Shown piece after piece: positions 1 through 9,530 of a stretch of DNA of 48,804 bases (its first letter is position 1; each line of letters begins with the position of its first letter). The position numbers and the translations under genes are program-made. The notes beneath the pieces were generated by a model, which did not search any database, had not been told where the DNA came from, and was given only the letters and a program-made list of their open reading frames with translations. Source of the DNA: Gammaproteobacteria bacterium (lineage in GTDB: Bacteria > Pseudomonadota > Gammaproteobacteria > Steroidobacterales > GCA-2729495); the NCBI GenBank assembly GCA_019454675.1, contig JACFNV010000006.1:1-48804 (forward strand). Direction: 5' to 3'.

Positions 1-1130
1 AGCCGGCTCGAGCGGATGAGCGGGGTGAGCGTCACCGGGGCTGCCTCGCGCAGGCTGATGGCGGCGGCATAGCCCATGTTGATGGCGTCCAGCCCCGCGG
101 TGATGACGTCGTCCTGGTCGATGCCTTCCTTGCCGATGCCCATGAGGCCGATGTCGCGCACCGGGCGGCCGTCGGGGCCGAGGACCTGCAGTGCATAGCG
201 GTCATCGGCGATGAATGTGTCCGCGGGGACGCTGATGCCCCAGGCATCGAACAGCCGCCCGAGGCTGGAGCTGCGCACGCCGAAGCTGCCCGTCATGTCG
301 CCGGGGTCCGGCGTGCCGGGATCCGCCTCCGACCACGGATCCACGAACACCATGAGGCGCCCGCCGCGCAGCACGAACTGGTCGATCGCGTAGAGCGTCT
401 TCTCGGACAGGTCCTTGGGATGCACCAGCATCAGCACCTGGATCTCGTCGGCGATGCGGTCGAGGCCGGTGTCGAGCTGGCGCAGGTCGAAGACCTGCCG
501 CAGCTGCGACACCACGGCCCAGGGCTGGCGGATCTGCTGGGTCATCGGGTCGAAACCGGCGGTGATCGGCAGGCTGCTCAGCAGGCCGACCACCGGGCGC
601 TCGGGGTGCGCCAGCGAGTACACCAGCTTGGCCAGGTCGTATTCGAGGAAGGCCTCCTTGCGCGGGTCCGTGAAGGGGATGATCTGCTGGTCGCCGATGC
701 TGTTGGTGCCGGCGATGCCCATGAACACCGGGTCCGAGCTGTTGTCGAGGCGGATGCCCTGCAGCCCGTACTGGGTGGCACGGTCTTCCTCGTCGGAGAA
801 GGGCACGGGGTCGATTTCCGTGACGCGCAGCTTGCCGCCCGACTGGCGCGCGAAGTCGTGCAGCATGTCGCGCACCCGCCCCGCATAGGTGCGGAAGAAG
901 GGGGTCCTGGCGGTGGCGGCATTCGAGAAGAAGAAATAGAGGTTGATCGGCTCGGGAATGCCGTCGAGGACGTGGAGGGTGCCCGGTGCCAGCGTGTAGA
1001 GCCGGTTCTCGGTCAGGTCGATGCGGGCGCCGCGCAGGATGGTGTTGCTGAGCGGCACAGCCACCAGGAAGATCACCGCCACGGCCACCAGGCCCAGGCG
1101 CCCGAACGTGGATCGCGATGCACTGTTCAT
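1..1130 (-). CDS. GldG-family ABC transporter auxiliary protein (3' end beyond window)
   Basis: The frame begins with ATG at 1130 and stays open to the window edge, so about 376 residues of the N-terminal part are present and the C-terminus is missing. A single hydrophobic segment follows the start (about residues 8-28). It is followed by the pattern IDLTENRLYTLAPGT, which is typical of the extracytoplasmic GldG/ABC-type uncharacterised domain, and then by a Rossmann-like region. GldG proteins are membrane-anchored partners of GldA/GldF-type ABC-2 exporters. The gene starts 9 bp after the permease stop, in the order ATPase-permease-GldG, which supports one operon. A DUF4340-type gene often follows in such operons but would lie outside the window. 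The substrate is unknown. Confidence 0.85.
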   Translation of the reverse strand, partial: MNSASRSTFGRLGLVAVAVIFLVAVPLSNTILRGARIDLTENRLYTLAPGTLHVLDGIPEPINLYFFFSNAATARTPFFRTYAGRVRDMLHDFARQSGGKLRVTEIDPVPFSDEEDRATQYGLQGIRLDNSSDPVFMGIAGTNSIGDQQIIPFTDPRKEAFLEYDLAKLVYSLAHPERPVVGLLSSLPITAGFDPMTQQIRQPWAVVSQLRQVFDLRQLDTGLDRIADEIQVLMLVHPKDLSEKTLYAIDQFVLRGGRLMVFVDPWSEADPGTPDPGDMTGSFGVRSSSLGRLFDAWGISVPADTFIADDRYALQVLGPDGRPVRDIGLMGIGKEGIDQDDVITAGLDAINMGYAAAISLREAAPVTLTPLIRSSR

Positions 1131-1139
1131 GGCTTGCTC

Positions 1140-1870
1140 CTAGTCGGCCTTCTTCAGCTCGATGACCACCGCCGTCGCATACAGCCAGGCGGCGATCACC
1201 ATCAGGAAGTAGACGATGTCGCGCAGGTCGATGATGCCCTTGCTGATGGACTCGAAGTGGGTGCGGAAGCTGAGGCTGGCCACGGTGTCCAGCAGCGCCT
1301 GGGGCGCCCAGCCGCCGAAGAAGTCCAGCACCAGCGGGAAGCCGGCCAGCAGGAACAGGAAGCAGATGACCACGGTGATGATGAAGGCCACCACCTGGTT
1401 CTTGTTGGCCGCCGAGATGCACGAGCCGATGGCGAGGAAGCCGCCGGCCATGAACAGGCTGCCGACGTAGGCGGCAAGGATCACGCCGTTGTCGGGGTCG
1501 CCGAGGTAGTTGACCGTCAGCCAGATCGGGAAGCTGAGCGCCAGGGCAACGCCGGTGAAGGCCCAGGCCGCGAGGAACTTGCCGATCACCGCCTGCACCG
1601 TGGTGATCGGCAGCGTCATCAGCAGCTCGATGTTGCCGCTGCGGCGCTCCTCCGCCCACAACCGCATCGAGATGGCCGGTACCAGGAACAGGTACAGCCA
1701 GGGATGGAAGTTGAAGAAGGCCGAGAGGTTGGCCTGTTCGGCCTCGTAGAAGCCGCCGATGTAGAAGGTGAAGGCGCCCATCAGCGCCAGGAAGATGACG
1801 ATGAACACGTAGGCGAGCGGGGTGGCGAAGTAGGCCCTGAGCTCCCGCATGGCGATAGTGCTGATGGCGT

Positions 1871-1874
<4 letters not shown>
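1140..1874 (-). CDS. ABC-2 type transporter permease, GldF-like
   Basis: This 244-residue integral membrane protein is the channel half of an ABC-2 exporter. I place the start at GTG 1874, which overlaps the ATPase stop in a GTGA junction, so translation is probably coupled. The protein opens with a short amphipathic stretch (TIAMRELRAYFATPLAYVF) characteristic of ABC-2 permeases, and about six hydrophobic segments follow. The cytoplasmic motif RLWAEERRSGNIELLMTLP, seen in GldF/NosY-like permeases, lies near residue 85. In Bacteroidetes GldF works with GldA and GldG in gliding. In Proteobacteria the set occurs without gliding and its substrate is not established. Confidence 0.9.
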
Positions 1875-2809
<935 letters not shown>

Positions 2810-2897
2810 GCTTGTACCCTTCAGCTGGCAGGACGGATGGCAGGCATCCGCCACGGGAGCACGCAGCATCCCCGCGCGGCTGCCGGGGTGCGCGGGT

Positions 2898-2925
2898 ATT
2901 TTGCACAGGGTGCGGGGGCAATCAA
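2898..2925 (-). promoter_or_regulatory. Candidate sigma-70 promoter for the Gld-type ABC operon
   Basis: On the minus strand TTGATT (2925-2920) is followed after 16 bp by CAAAAT (2903-2898). This would start transcription near 2891, about 80 nt ahead of the ATPase ATG. The 245-bp gap between the M16 gene and the ATPase is otherwise unremarkable apart from a small GC hairpin near 2996-3011. The -10 match is imperfect, so this remains a candidate. Confidence 0.35.
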
Positions 2926-3054
2926 GGCGATGCTGCGTTGCTCGGGCACAAGTCGTTCCCGGGAAGCGCTATTGATGCCGTCGACAGGCCGGCAGCCCGC
3001 CGGATGGCGGGATCCGGAGGGCCTTCAGCAGCTGTCCTGCGTCGGGCGCCAGCC

Positions 3055-5775
3055 TCAGTCCGGATCGCCGTCCGCATCGATGGCGTGCAGCCCGGCAAAG
3101 CCCAGCTTCGACAGCGAGGCTTCGATGCGGGCGCGGTCGCCGACCACCACGAACACCTGGCGCGAGGGCTGCAGGTATGCGCTGGCAACGCGCGCCACCT
3201 CGGCTGCCGATACGCTGCGGATGCGTTGCCCGTAGGTGGCCCAGTAATCATCCGGCAGGCCGAAGCGCACGCTTTCGGCGAGGGCGGCGGTGATGGCGTC
3301 CGCGGTTTCCCAGCGGGCGGGCAGCTGGCGCAGTTCGGTGGCCTGCACCCGCTCGAGCTCGGCCGCGGTGGGCGGGCGGGTGGTGGCGATGTCGCGCAGT
3401 TCGTTGCGCAGCTCCACCAGCGCCTCGGCGGTCTTGTCGGCCTGCACCGGGGCATAGGCGAAGAAGGGCCGCTCGCCGCGTGCATCGCGCAGCACGCTGT
3501 AGGCGCCGTAGGACCAGTGCTTGTCCTCGCGCAGGTTCATGTTGATGCGCGCGGAAACCTGGCCGCCGAGGATGTTGTTCATGGCCTGGATGGCCTGTTC
3601 GTCGGCATTGGCCTTGGGCGGCATCACCTGGCCGACGAAGATCACCGACTGGCCGGCGCCCGGGCGGTCGAGGATGTAGAGCAGGTCGTCGGCTGCCGTG
3701 CTCCGTGCCGGTGGAATGGCATGGGCCGGTACGTCGCCGGCCTCCCAGCCGCCGAACAGGCGTTCCACCAGGGGCCTGAGCTCGGCCATGGTGGTGTCGC
3801 CAGACACCACCAGCGTGGCGTGGTTGGGGCGGAACCAGGCATCGCGGAAGGCGGCGAGGTCGGCGCGGCTGATCGAGCGGATGGCGGCTTCCGTGCCGCT
3901 GCCGCTCAGCGGCCTGGCATAGGGATGGCCCTCGCCATAGAGGAGTTGCGGCAGTACCCGCAGCGCCATGCCGTTGGGCTGGTTCTTTTCCTGGCGCAGG
4001 CTGGCCAGGCTGATGTCGCGCAGCCGTTCGGTGTCCGCCTCCGGGAAATTGGCGTTGAGGACGACATCGGCAAAGATGTCCAGCGACGGTGCCAGCTGGT
4101 CGCGCAGCGCGGAGAGGCCGACCACCATGTTGTCGAGGCTGGCCGAGGCGCTGAGGCTGGCGCCCAGCAGTGCCAGCTGTTCGCTGATCTGCAGCGAGCT
4201 GCGCGAGCGGGTGCCCTCGTCGAGCATCGCCATGGCAAAGCGCGCGGTGCCGGGCTGCTGCGCCGGGTCGGCGGCAAAGCCGCCCTCGAGGACGAGCGCT
4301 GCCTGGACGAGCCCGGTGCCGGCCCGGGGCACCAGCTGGATCTGCAGGCCGTTGGCCAGCGCGCTGCGCTCAATGGCGGGGAAGACCGCATCGGGCACCG
4401 GTCCCGGGGAGGGCAACGCGCTGCGGTCGGCGGCCTGCCCGCTGGCGGCCAGCTCCTCGTAGGGCAGCACGTGCATCCTCACCGAGGGCCCGCCGAGCCA
4501 CTCGCGCGCCGCCAGGCGCAGCTCTTCGGGGCGTGCGCTGTCGAGTGCCGCCACGTCTTCCTTCCAGGCATCGGGGGTGCCGCCCAGCGTCATGCTTTCG
4601 GCGAGGATGCCGGCCTTGCCGCTGTAACCGCCCACCCTTTCGATGCCGCGCAGGAAGTCGGCGCGGAAGCGGGCGCTGACGCGCTCGAGTTCCTTGCGCG
4701 TGGGGCCCTTGCGGAAGAAGGCATCGAGCTCCTCCTGCACCGCGGCCTCGATGGCGGCCAGCTCGACGCCCGGCTGGGCGGAGACCACCAGCTCGGTGAT
4801 GCCGGCCATCTCGAGCGCCAGCGTCTCCAGCGAAACATCGCTGGCCAGCCGGTCGCGGTAGACGAGGCGCTGGTAGAGCCTGGAGTTGCGGTCGCCGGCC
4901 AGCACCGCGGCGGCAAGCCCGAGGTGGCGTGCATCGGCCGTGCCCCAGCTGGGGCCGGTCCAGGTCTGGTAGAGGCGTGCCTGCGGCACGCGGTCCTGCA
5001 TGGTGATCAGGCGCTCCTCGGCCAGGCGCGGGACCCACGCGCCGGGGCGGGTGATGGGGGGCACCGGCGCCAGCTCGCCGAAGTACTGGCGCGCCTTGGC
5101 GAAGGCATCCTCCGCGCTGATGTCGCCGGCGATGACGAGCACCGCGTTGTTGGGGCCGTAGTAGGCCCTGAACCATTCGCGCACATCGTCGAGGGTGGCG
5201 GCATCGAGGTCGGCCATCGAGCCGATGGTTTCCCAGGAATACGGGTGCTCCTGCGGGAAGAGCGCCGGCAGCATGTGTTCCCAGACCTGGCCATAGGGCT
5301 GGTTGTCGCCCTGGCGCTTCTCGTTCTGCACCACGCCGCGCTGCTCGTCGAGCTTCTCCTGGCTGATGGCGCCGAGGAAGTGGCCCATGCGGTCGGACTC
5401 GAGCCAGAGGATGCTGTCCAGCGCGTTCTTCGGCACCGTCTGGAAATAGTTGGTGCGGTCGAACCAGGTGGTGGCGTTGAAGTCGCTGGCGCCGATGTCC
5501 TCGAGGACGGTCAGGTATTCGTCGTCATGGTGCTCCGAGCCCTGGAACATCAGGTGCTCGAAGAGGTGGGCAAAGCCCGTGCGGCCGCGCACCTCGTTCT
5601 TCGAGCCGACGTGGTACCAGATGTTGATGGCCACGATCGGCGCCTTGTGGTCCTCGTGGACGATGACCGTCAGCCCGTTGTCGAGCACCGTTTTCTGCCA
5701 GGGGATGTCGATCTCGGTGCCGGTGGCGCACAGTGGCAGGAGGAGGGCGGCAAGGGTGGCGGCGATGGGACGCAT
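3055..5775 (-). CDS. Periplasmic M16 family zinc metalloprotease (two-domain, pitrilysin-like)
   Basis: This 906-residue protein has a cleavable signal peptide (MRPIAATLAALLLPLCATG) and two M16 halves. The inverted zinc motif HLFEH is at residues 70-74 and the distal Glu ligand is at about 152 (in QNEKRQG), so the N-terminal half should be catalytic. The C-terminal half lacks HxxEH but keeps the R/Y-type pattern REDKHWSYGA of the substrate-binding half. ATG 5775 is chosen because AGGAG lies 5 bp upstream; the in-frame ATG at 5796 is upstream of that site. M16 enzymes of this architecture degrade peptides in the periplasm. It is divergent from the iminopeptidase gene and monocistronic as far as can be seen. 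Confidence 0.95.
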   Translation of the reverse strand: MRPIAATLAALLLPLCATGTEIDIPWQKTVLDNGLTVIVHEDHKAPIVAINIWYHVGSKNEVRGRTGFAHLFEHLMFQGSEHHDDEYLTVLEDIGASDFNATTWFDRTNYFQTVPKNALDSILWLESDRMGHFLGAISQEKLDEQRGVVQNEKRQGDNQPYGQVWEHMLPALFPQEHPYSWETIGSMADLDAATLDDVREWFRAYYGPNNAVLVIAGDISAEDAFAKARQYFGELAPVPPITRPGAWVPRLAEERLITMQDRVPQARLYQTWTGPSWGTADARHLGLAAAVLAGDRNSRLYQRLVYRDRLASDVSLETLALEMAGITELVVSAQPGVELAAIEAAVQEELDAFFRKGPTRKELERVSARFRADFLRGIERVGGYSGKAGILAESMTLGGTPDAWKEDVAALDSARPEELRLAAREWLGGPSVRMHVLPYEELAASGQAADRSALPSPGPVPDAVFPAIERSALANGLQIQLVPRAGTGLVQAALVLEGGFAADPAQQPGTARFAMAMLDEGTRSRSSLQISEQLALLGASLSASASLDNMVVGLSALRDQLAPSLDIFADVVLNANFPEADTERLRDISLASLRQEKNQPNGMALRVLPQLLYGEGHPYARPLSGSGTEAAIRSISRADLAAFRDAWFRPNHATLVVSGDTTMAELRPLVERLFGGWEAGDVPAHAIPPARSTAADDLLYILDRPGAGQSVIFVGQVMPPKANADEQAIQAMNNILGGQVSARINMNLREDKHWSYGAYSVLRDARGERPFFAYAPVQADKTAEALVELRNELRDIATTRPPTAAELERVQATELRQLPARWETADAITAALAESVRFGLPDDYWATYGQRIRSVSAAEVARVASAYLQPSRQVFVVVGDRARIEASLSKLGFAGLHAIDADGDPD

Positions 5776-5857
5776 GGAGGCTCCTGGCGCGGGCATGGTG
5801 ACGAGCGGGGGATTCTAGCAGGCGGCTGGCCGCGGCCAGCGGTGCCGGCGATGGGAC

Positions 5858-5863
5858 TATACT
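5858..5863 (+). promoter_or_regulatory. -10 box TATACT just ahead of the iminopeptidase ATG
   Basis: TATACT ends 7 bp before the ATG at 5871, so the expected +1 falls at or next to the start codon. No Shine-Dalgarno sequence fits in between, so the transcript may be leaderless. No convincing -35 is visible. Confidence 0.4.
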
Positions 5864-5870
5864 GGCGGGC

Positions 5871-6851
5871 ATGTCCGCACCTGCAGCAGGCGGCCACGGC
5901 ACGCGGCGTGGCCTTTATCCCGCCATCGAGCCGTACCGCGCCGCCTGGTTGCGGGTGTCGGGGCTGCACGAGATCTATTACGAGGAATGCGGGAACCCCG
6001 CCGGCAGGCCCGCGCTCTTCGTCCACGGCGGGCCGGGCGCCGGCAGCGGCACCGATGCGCGCCGCTTCTTCGACCCGGAGCGCTATCGCATCGTGGTCTT
6101 CGACCAGCGCGGCTGCGGGCGCAGCCGGCCCCATGCCGAGCTGCGCGAGAACACCACCGCCGAGCTGGTGGCCGACATGGAGCGCCTGCGCGAGGCGCTG
6201 GGCATCGAGCGCTGGCTGGTGTTCGGCGGCTCGTGGGGCAGCACGCTGTCGCTGGCCTACGCACAGGCGCATCCGCAGCGGGTCAGCGCGCTGGTGCTGC
6301 GCGGCATCTTCCTGCTGCGGCCGCAGGAGCTCGCCTGGTTCTACCAGCACGGCGCCAGCGAGATCTTTCCCGATCGCTGGGAAGCCTACCTGGCACCCAT
6401 CCCGCCCGCCGAGCGCGGCAACCTGCTGGCCGCCTATCACCGGCGGCTGACCGGGGATGATCCGGCCGTGGCAGCCGAGGCGGCGCGGGCCTGGTCGGTG
6501 TGGGAGGGAGCCACCAGCCACCTGCTCGAATCATCCACCGCGGTGGCGCGCTTCGCTGCCGGGGATTTCTCGCTGGCACTGGCACGCATCGAGGCCCACT
6601 ATTTCGTCAACGGCGGCTTTCTCGGCGATCCGCAGCAACTGCTGCAGGGCGTCGGGCGCATCCGCCACATCCCGGCGGTCATCGTGCAGGGACGCTACGA
6701 CGTCGTCTGCCCGATGACCACCGCCTGGGAGCTGCATCGCGCCTGGCCGGAAGCCGATTTCCGCCTGGTCGCCGACGCCGGCCATTCGGCCTTCGAACCA
6801 GGCATCACCCACGAGCTCATCACGGCAACGGACCGCTTTTCCATATCATGA
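5871..6851 (+). CDS. pip: Proline iminopeptidase (prolyl aminopeptidase, S33)
   Basis: This 326-residue alpha/beta hydrolase removes N-terminal proline from peptides in the cytoplasm. The family motif HGGPGAG is at residues 52-58, the nucleophile elbow GGSWGS at 119-124 (Ser121), the Asp-bearing strand at GRYDVVCP and the catalytic His at AGHSAFE. The N-terminal YPAIEPY and the DQRGCGRS segment are diagnostic for the Pip family rather than for generic esterases. Length fits the family (about 310-325). No signal peptide is present. The stop overlaps the dihydroorotase start (ATGA), so the two genes are translationally coupled. Confidence 0.95.
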   Translation: MSAPAAGGHGTRRGLYPAIEPYRAAWLRVSGLHEIYYEECGNPAGRPALFVHGGPGAGSGTDARRFFDPERYRIVVFDQRGCGRSRPHAELRENTTAELVADMERLREALGIERWLVFGGSWGSTLSLAYAQAHPQRVSALVLRGIFLLRPQELAWFYQHGASEIFPDRWEAYLAPIPPAERGNLLAAYHRRLTGDDPAVAAEAARAWSVWEGATSHLLESSTAVARFAAGDFSLALARIEAHYFVNGGFLGDPQQLLQGVGRIRHIPAVIVQGRYDVVCPMTTAWELHRAWPEADFRLVADAGHSAFEPGITHELITATDRFSIS

Positions 6852-8194
6852 CCAGCAGCAGCCTTCTCATCGTCAATGCCCGCATCGTCAACGAGGGCCG
6901 GATCGGCGAGGGCGATGTCCTCATCCGTGGCGGGCGCATCGAGCAGGTGGGCCCCGGCCTCGGCGGGCAGCCGGCGGACCGGGTGATCGACGCGCACGGG
7001 CGCTACCTGCTGCCCGGGATGATCGACGACCAGGTGCATTTCCGCGAACCCGGCCTCACCCACAAGGGCGATATCGGTTCCGAGTCGGCTGCCGCGGTGG
7101 CCGGCGGCATCACCAGCTTCATGGACATGCCGAACACCAACCCGCCGACCACCACGCGTGCTGCGCTGGCCAACAAGTACCTTGCGGCCACCGGGCGGGC
7201 ACATGCCAACTTCGCCTTCTACCTCGGCGCCACCAACGACAACATCGACGAGATCCGCGCGCTGGGACCCGAGCAGGCCTGCGGGCTGAAGGTGTTCATG
7301 GGGGCTTCCACCGGCAACATGCTGGTGGATGATCCGCGCACGCTGGAGCGCATCTTCGCCGACAGCCCGGTGCTGATCGCCACGCACTGCGAGGACACGC
7401 CGCTGATCCGCGCCAACGAGCAGCGCTACCGCGAGCAGTACGGCGACGAGGTGCCGGTGTCCGCGCACCCGCTGATCCGCTCCGCCGAGGCCTGCTATCG
7501 CTCCTCCTCGCTGGCGGTCGGCTTGGCGCGCCAGCATGACGCCAGGCTGCACGTGCTGCACCTGACCACCGCGCGCGAGATGGATCTGTTCACGCCCGGG
7601 CCGGTGCGTGGCAAGCGCATCACCGCGGAGGTCTGCGTCCACCACCTGTACCTCGACGAGGGTGATTACGCCGAGTTCGGCAACCTCATCAAGTGCAACC
7701 CGGCGATCAAGGGCGCCGCCGACCGCGAGGCCCTGCTCGCCGCGCTCGAGGAAGACCGCATCGACGTGGTGGCCACCGACCACGCGCCCCATCTGCTGCG
7801 CGAGAAGGACGAGCCCTACCTGCGCGCGCCCTCGGGGCTGCCGCTGGTGCAGCACGCCCTGCCGCTCATGCTCGAGCATCACCACGATGGCCGGCTCGAC
7901 CTGCCGACCATCGTGCGCAAGACCAGCCATGCGGTGGCGGATCTCTTCGGCATCGCCGACCGCGGCTATGTTCGCGAGGGCTACTGGGCCGACCTGGTGC
8001 TGGTGGACCTGCAGCGCGGGCTCGAGGTCCGTGGTGACGACATGCTCTGCAAGGTGGGCTGGTCACCCTTCGAGGGCCGGCGCCTGCGTTCGCAGGTGGC
8101 GCTGACGCTGGTCAACGGGGTGGTGGCCTGGGAAGACGGTGCGCTGACCGGGGAGATCGCCGGCCGCCGGCTCGATTGCCATTCCGCACGCTGA
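6848..8194 (+). CDS. pyrC: Dihydroorotase, class I type
   Basis: This 448-residue cyclic amidohydrolase should interconvert N-carbamoyl-aspartate and dihydroorotate in pyrimidine synthesis. The metal-binding HxH-type motif appears as DDQVHFREPG near residue 60. The lysine expected to be carbamylated is in LKVFMGAST, histidine ligands are in THCEDT and HVLHLT, and the catalytic Asp is in ATDHAPH. This arrangement is that of class I dihydroorotase (allantoinase-like, over 400 aa), not the shorter E. coli PyrC. The start ATG overlaps the pip stop by 4 bp. Frame extensions further upstream only read through pip and are not coding. Allantoinase is the main alternative, but the gene lacks purine-catabolism neighbours. 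Confidence 0.9.
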   Translation: MTSSSLLIVNARIVNEGRIGEGDVLIRGGRIEQVGPGLGGQPADRVIDAHGRYLLPGMIDDQVHFREPGLTHKGDIGSESAAAVAGGITSFMDMPNTNPPTTTRAALANKYLAATGRAHANFAFYLGATNDNIDEIRALGPEQACGLKVFMGASTGNMLVDDPRTLERIFADSPVLIATHCEDTPLIRANEQRYREQYGDEVPVSAHPLIRSAEACYRSSSLAVGLARQHDARLHVLHLTTAREMDLFTPGPVRGKRITAEVCVHHLYLDEGDYAEFGNLIKCNPAIKGAADREALLAALEEDRIDVVATDHAPHLLREKDEPYLRAPSGLPLVQHALPLMLEHHHDGRLDLPTIVRKTSHAVADLFGIADRGYVREGYWADLVLVDLQRGLEVRGDDMLCKVGWSPFEGRRLRSQVALTLVNGVVAWEDGALTGEIAGRRLDCHSAR

Positions 8195-8246
8195 TGGCGG
8201 CGACGGTCCGCCCCGCCGCCGGGACGGGCCGCCGCGGCGCGTGGTC

Positions 8247-9323
8247 TCAGATGCGGCCGTCCTTCGCCAGCCGTTCGATATCGGCCCGCTGCCAGCCGGC
8301 AAGCTCGCCTTTCTCCGGCATCCGTGCCCGGCCGTCGCGCAGCAGCAGGTTCGCCGGGTGGAAGACCGTCTGCGCGTAGCTGTCCGCATAGAGCTGGAAG
8401 GGCTGGCGCACCAGCATGTTGGTCAGCCCGGCCATGCGCCGCGCGGCACGCAGCGCCTCGATGTCGATGGTGGCGCTTGCCACCATCGATTCGCCGCCGG
8501 CGGCGGCCTCGGCCAGGACATTGCCCTTGTAGTCGATGATCTTCGACATCCCCGTGGCCGATGCCGCGGGGATGGCGATGCGGTCGAGCCGCGCCGAGTT
8601 GGCCGAGACGACATAAGCCAGGTTCTCGCAGGCCCGGGCGCGGCGCGCGATCTCCTTGCTGGTCAGCATCGGGCTGCCCACCTCGCTGGTCGGGTGGATG
8701 AGCAGTTCGGCGCCGCGCATGACATGGCAGCGCGCGATCTCCGGATACTGGATTTCCTCCGAGGCGACGGCCGCCAGGCGGCCAAGCGGGGTGTCCGCCA
8801 CCGGGAAGACACCGTCCATGCCGTACAGCTCGAGGTAGCGGTCCCAGACATCGTAGGGGGTGGGCGCGCTCAGCGAGACCAGCCGCCGGTAGCGCAGGAT
8901 CACCTCGCCGGCGGGATCGATGATGAAGCAGCACTGGAAGTAGAGCTCGGGGAAGTGCGGATCGACCTCGTAGGCATTGCCCGCCAGGTAGATGTCCATG
9001 TCGCGGGCAATCTCGCCCAGCGCCTTGTACTCCGGCCCGTCGGGCTGCAGGGCTGCCTTCTCGCGCCACTCGGCGATCGATTCCCCCATCGGGAAGCCGG
9101 TGAGGAAGTACTCGGGGAGGACCACCAGACGGGCAGGGGCGCCGTTGTACTGGCGCAGGAAGGCGTTGCTGCCGGCAACCGACCTGCGGATGCGGCGGAT
9201 GCTCTCCGCCATGCGCTCGCGTGCGGCAGCCGTGCTGCTGCAGTCGTTGACGCAGACGGTGTCGATCTGCAGGGCCAGCGCCGCATAGCGCTGGATCGGT
9301 GCGGGGGTGGTGGTGTTTGACAT
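8247..9323 (-). CDS. Nitrilase-fold protein with altered catalytic triad
   Basis: This 358-residue protein of the carbon-nitrogen hydrolase superfamily has no signal peptide. The Glu of the E-K-C triad is present (Glu71 in LPEYFLTGFP). The Lys position is Arg (Arg147 in RYRRL, where amidases have YRK). The nucleophile Cys position is Ser (Ser188 in AVASEEIQYPEIAR, where AmiE-like enzymes have IICDDGNYPEI). The remaining scaffold, such as RGAELLIHPTSE and ENLAYVVSANSA, is intact and aligns well with aliphatic amidases. It may be a pseudoenzyme, a binding protein or an enzyme with different chemistry. It converges with pyrC (52 bp between ends) and has its own promoter region shared with the Kor operon. 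Confidence 0.88.
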   Translation of the reverse strand: MSNTTTPAPIQRYAALALQIDTVCVNDCSSTAAARERMAESIRRIRRSVAGSNAFLRQYNGAPARLVVLPEYFLTGFPMGESIAEWREKAALQPDGPEYKALGEIARDMDIYLAGNAYEVDPHFPELYFQCCFIIDPAGEVILRYRRLVSLSAPTPYDVWDRYLELYGMDGVFPVADTPLGRLAAVASEEIQYPEIARCHVMRGAELLIHPTSEVGSPMLTSKEIARRARACENLAYVVSANSARLDRIAIPAASATGMSKIIDYKGNVLAEAAAGGESMVASATIDIEALRAARRMAGLTNMLVRQPFQLYADSYAQTVFHPANLLLRDGRARMPEKGELAGWQRADIERLAKDGRI

Positions 9324-9418
9324 CTTCTGCTCGCTTCCTCGGCTGCCTGCGATGACGGTCGTCCGCTCATCTCGTCGGCGGATTCTTCCCTGTCATCCGG
9401 GGTGGTGCAAGCCGCGAT

Positions 9419-9445
9419 TTGCTTTGCGGGGCCGGCAGGTATAAT
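9419..9445 (+). promoter_or_regulatory. Sigma-70 promoter of the 2-oxoacid:ferredoxin oxidoreductase operon
   Basis: A consensus -10 box TATAAT occupies 9440-9445, with TTGCTT at 9419-9424 as a -35 candidate at 15-bp spacing (short). The predicted +1 near 9452 leaves a leader of about 80 nt before the ATG at 9531. The box lies in the 207-bp gap between the divergent nitrilase-fold gene and this operon. Confidence 0.6.
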
Positions 9446-9530
9446 CAGGCCGCTTTCGCAGCCAGGTCACCTCGTCCCTCCCCGTCCCGGGCCGCAGGCC
9501 AGGGACCCACCGGAAGATGCAGCGCCCGCC

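Noticed and set aside
2812-6450. A 1212-codon plus-strand frame opposite the M16 protease gene
   Set aside because: The minus strand has an intact signal peptide, zinc motif and ribosome site; the plus frame shows only low-complexity composition.
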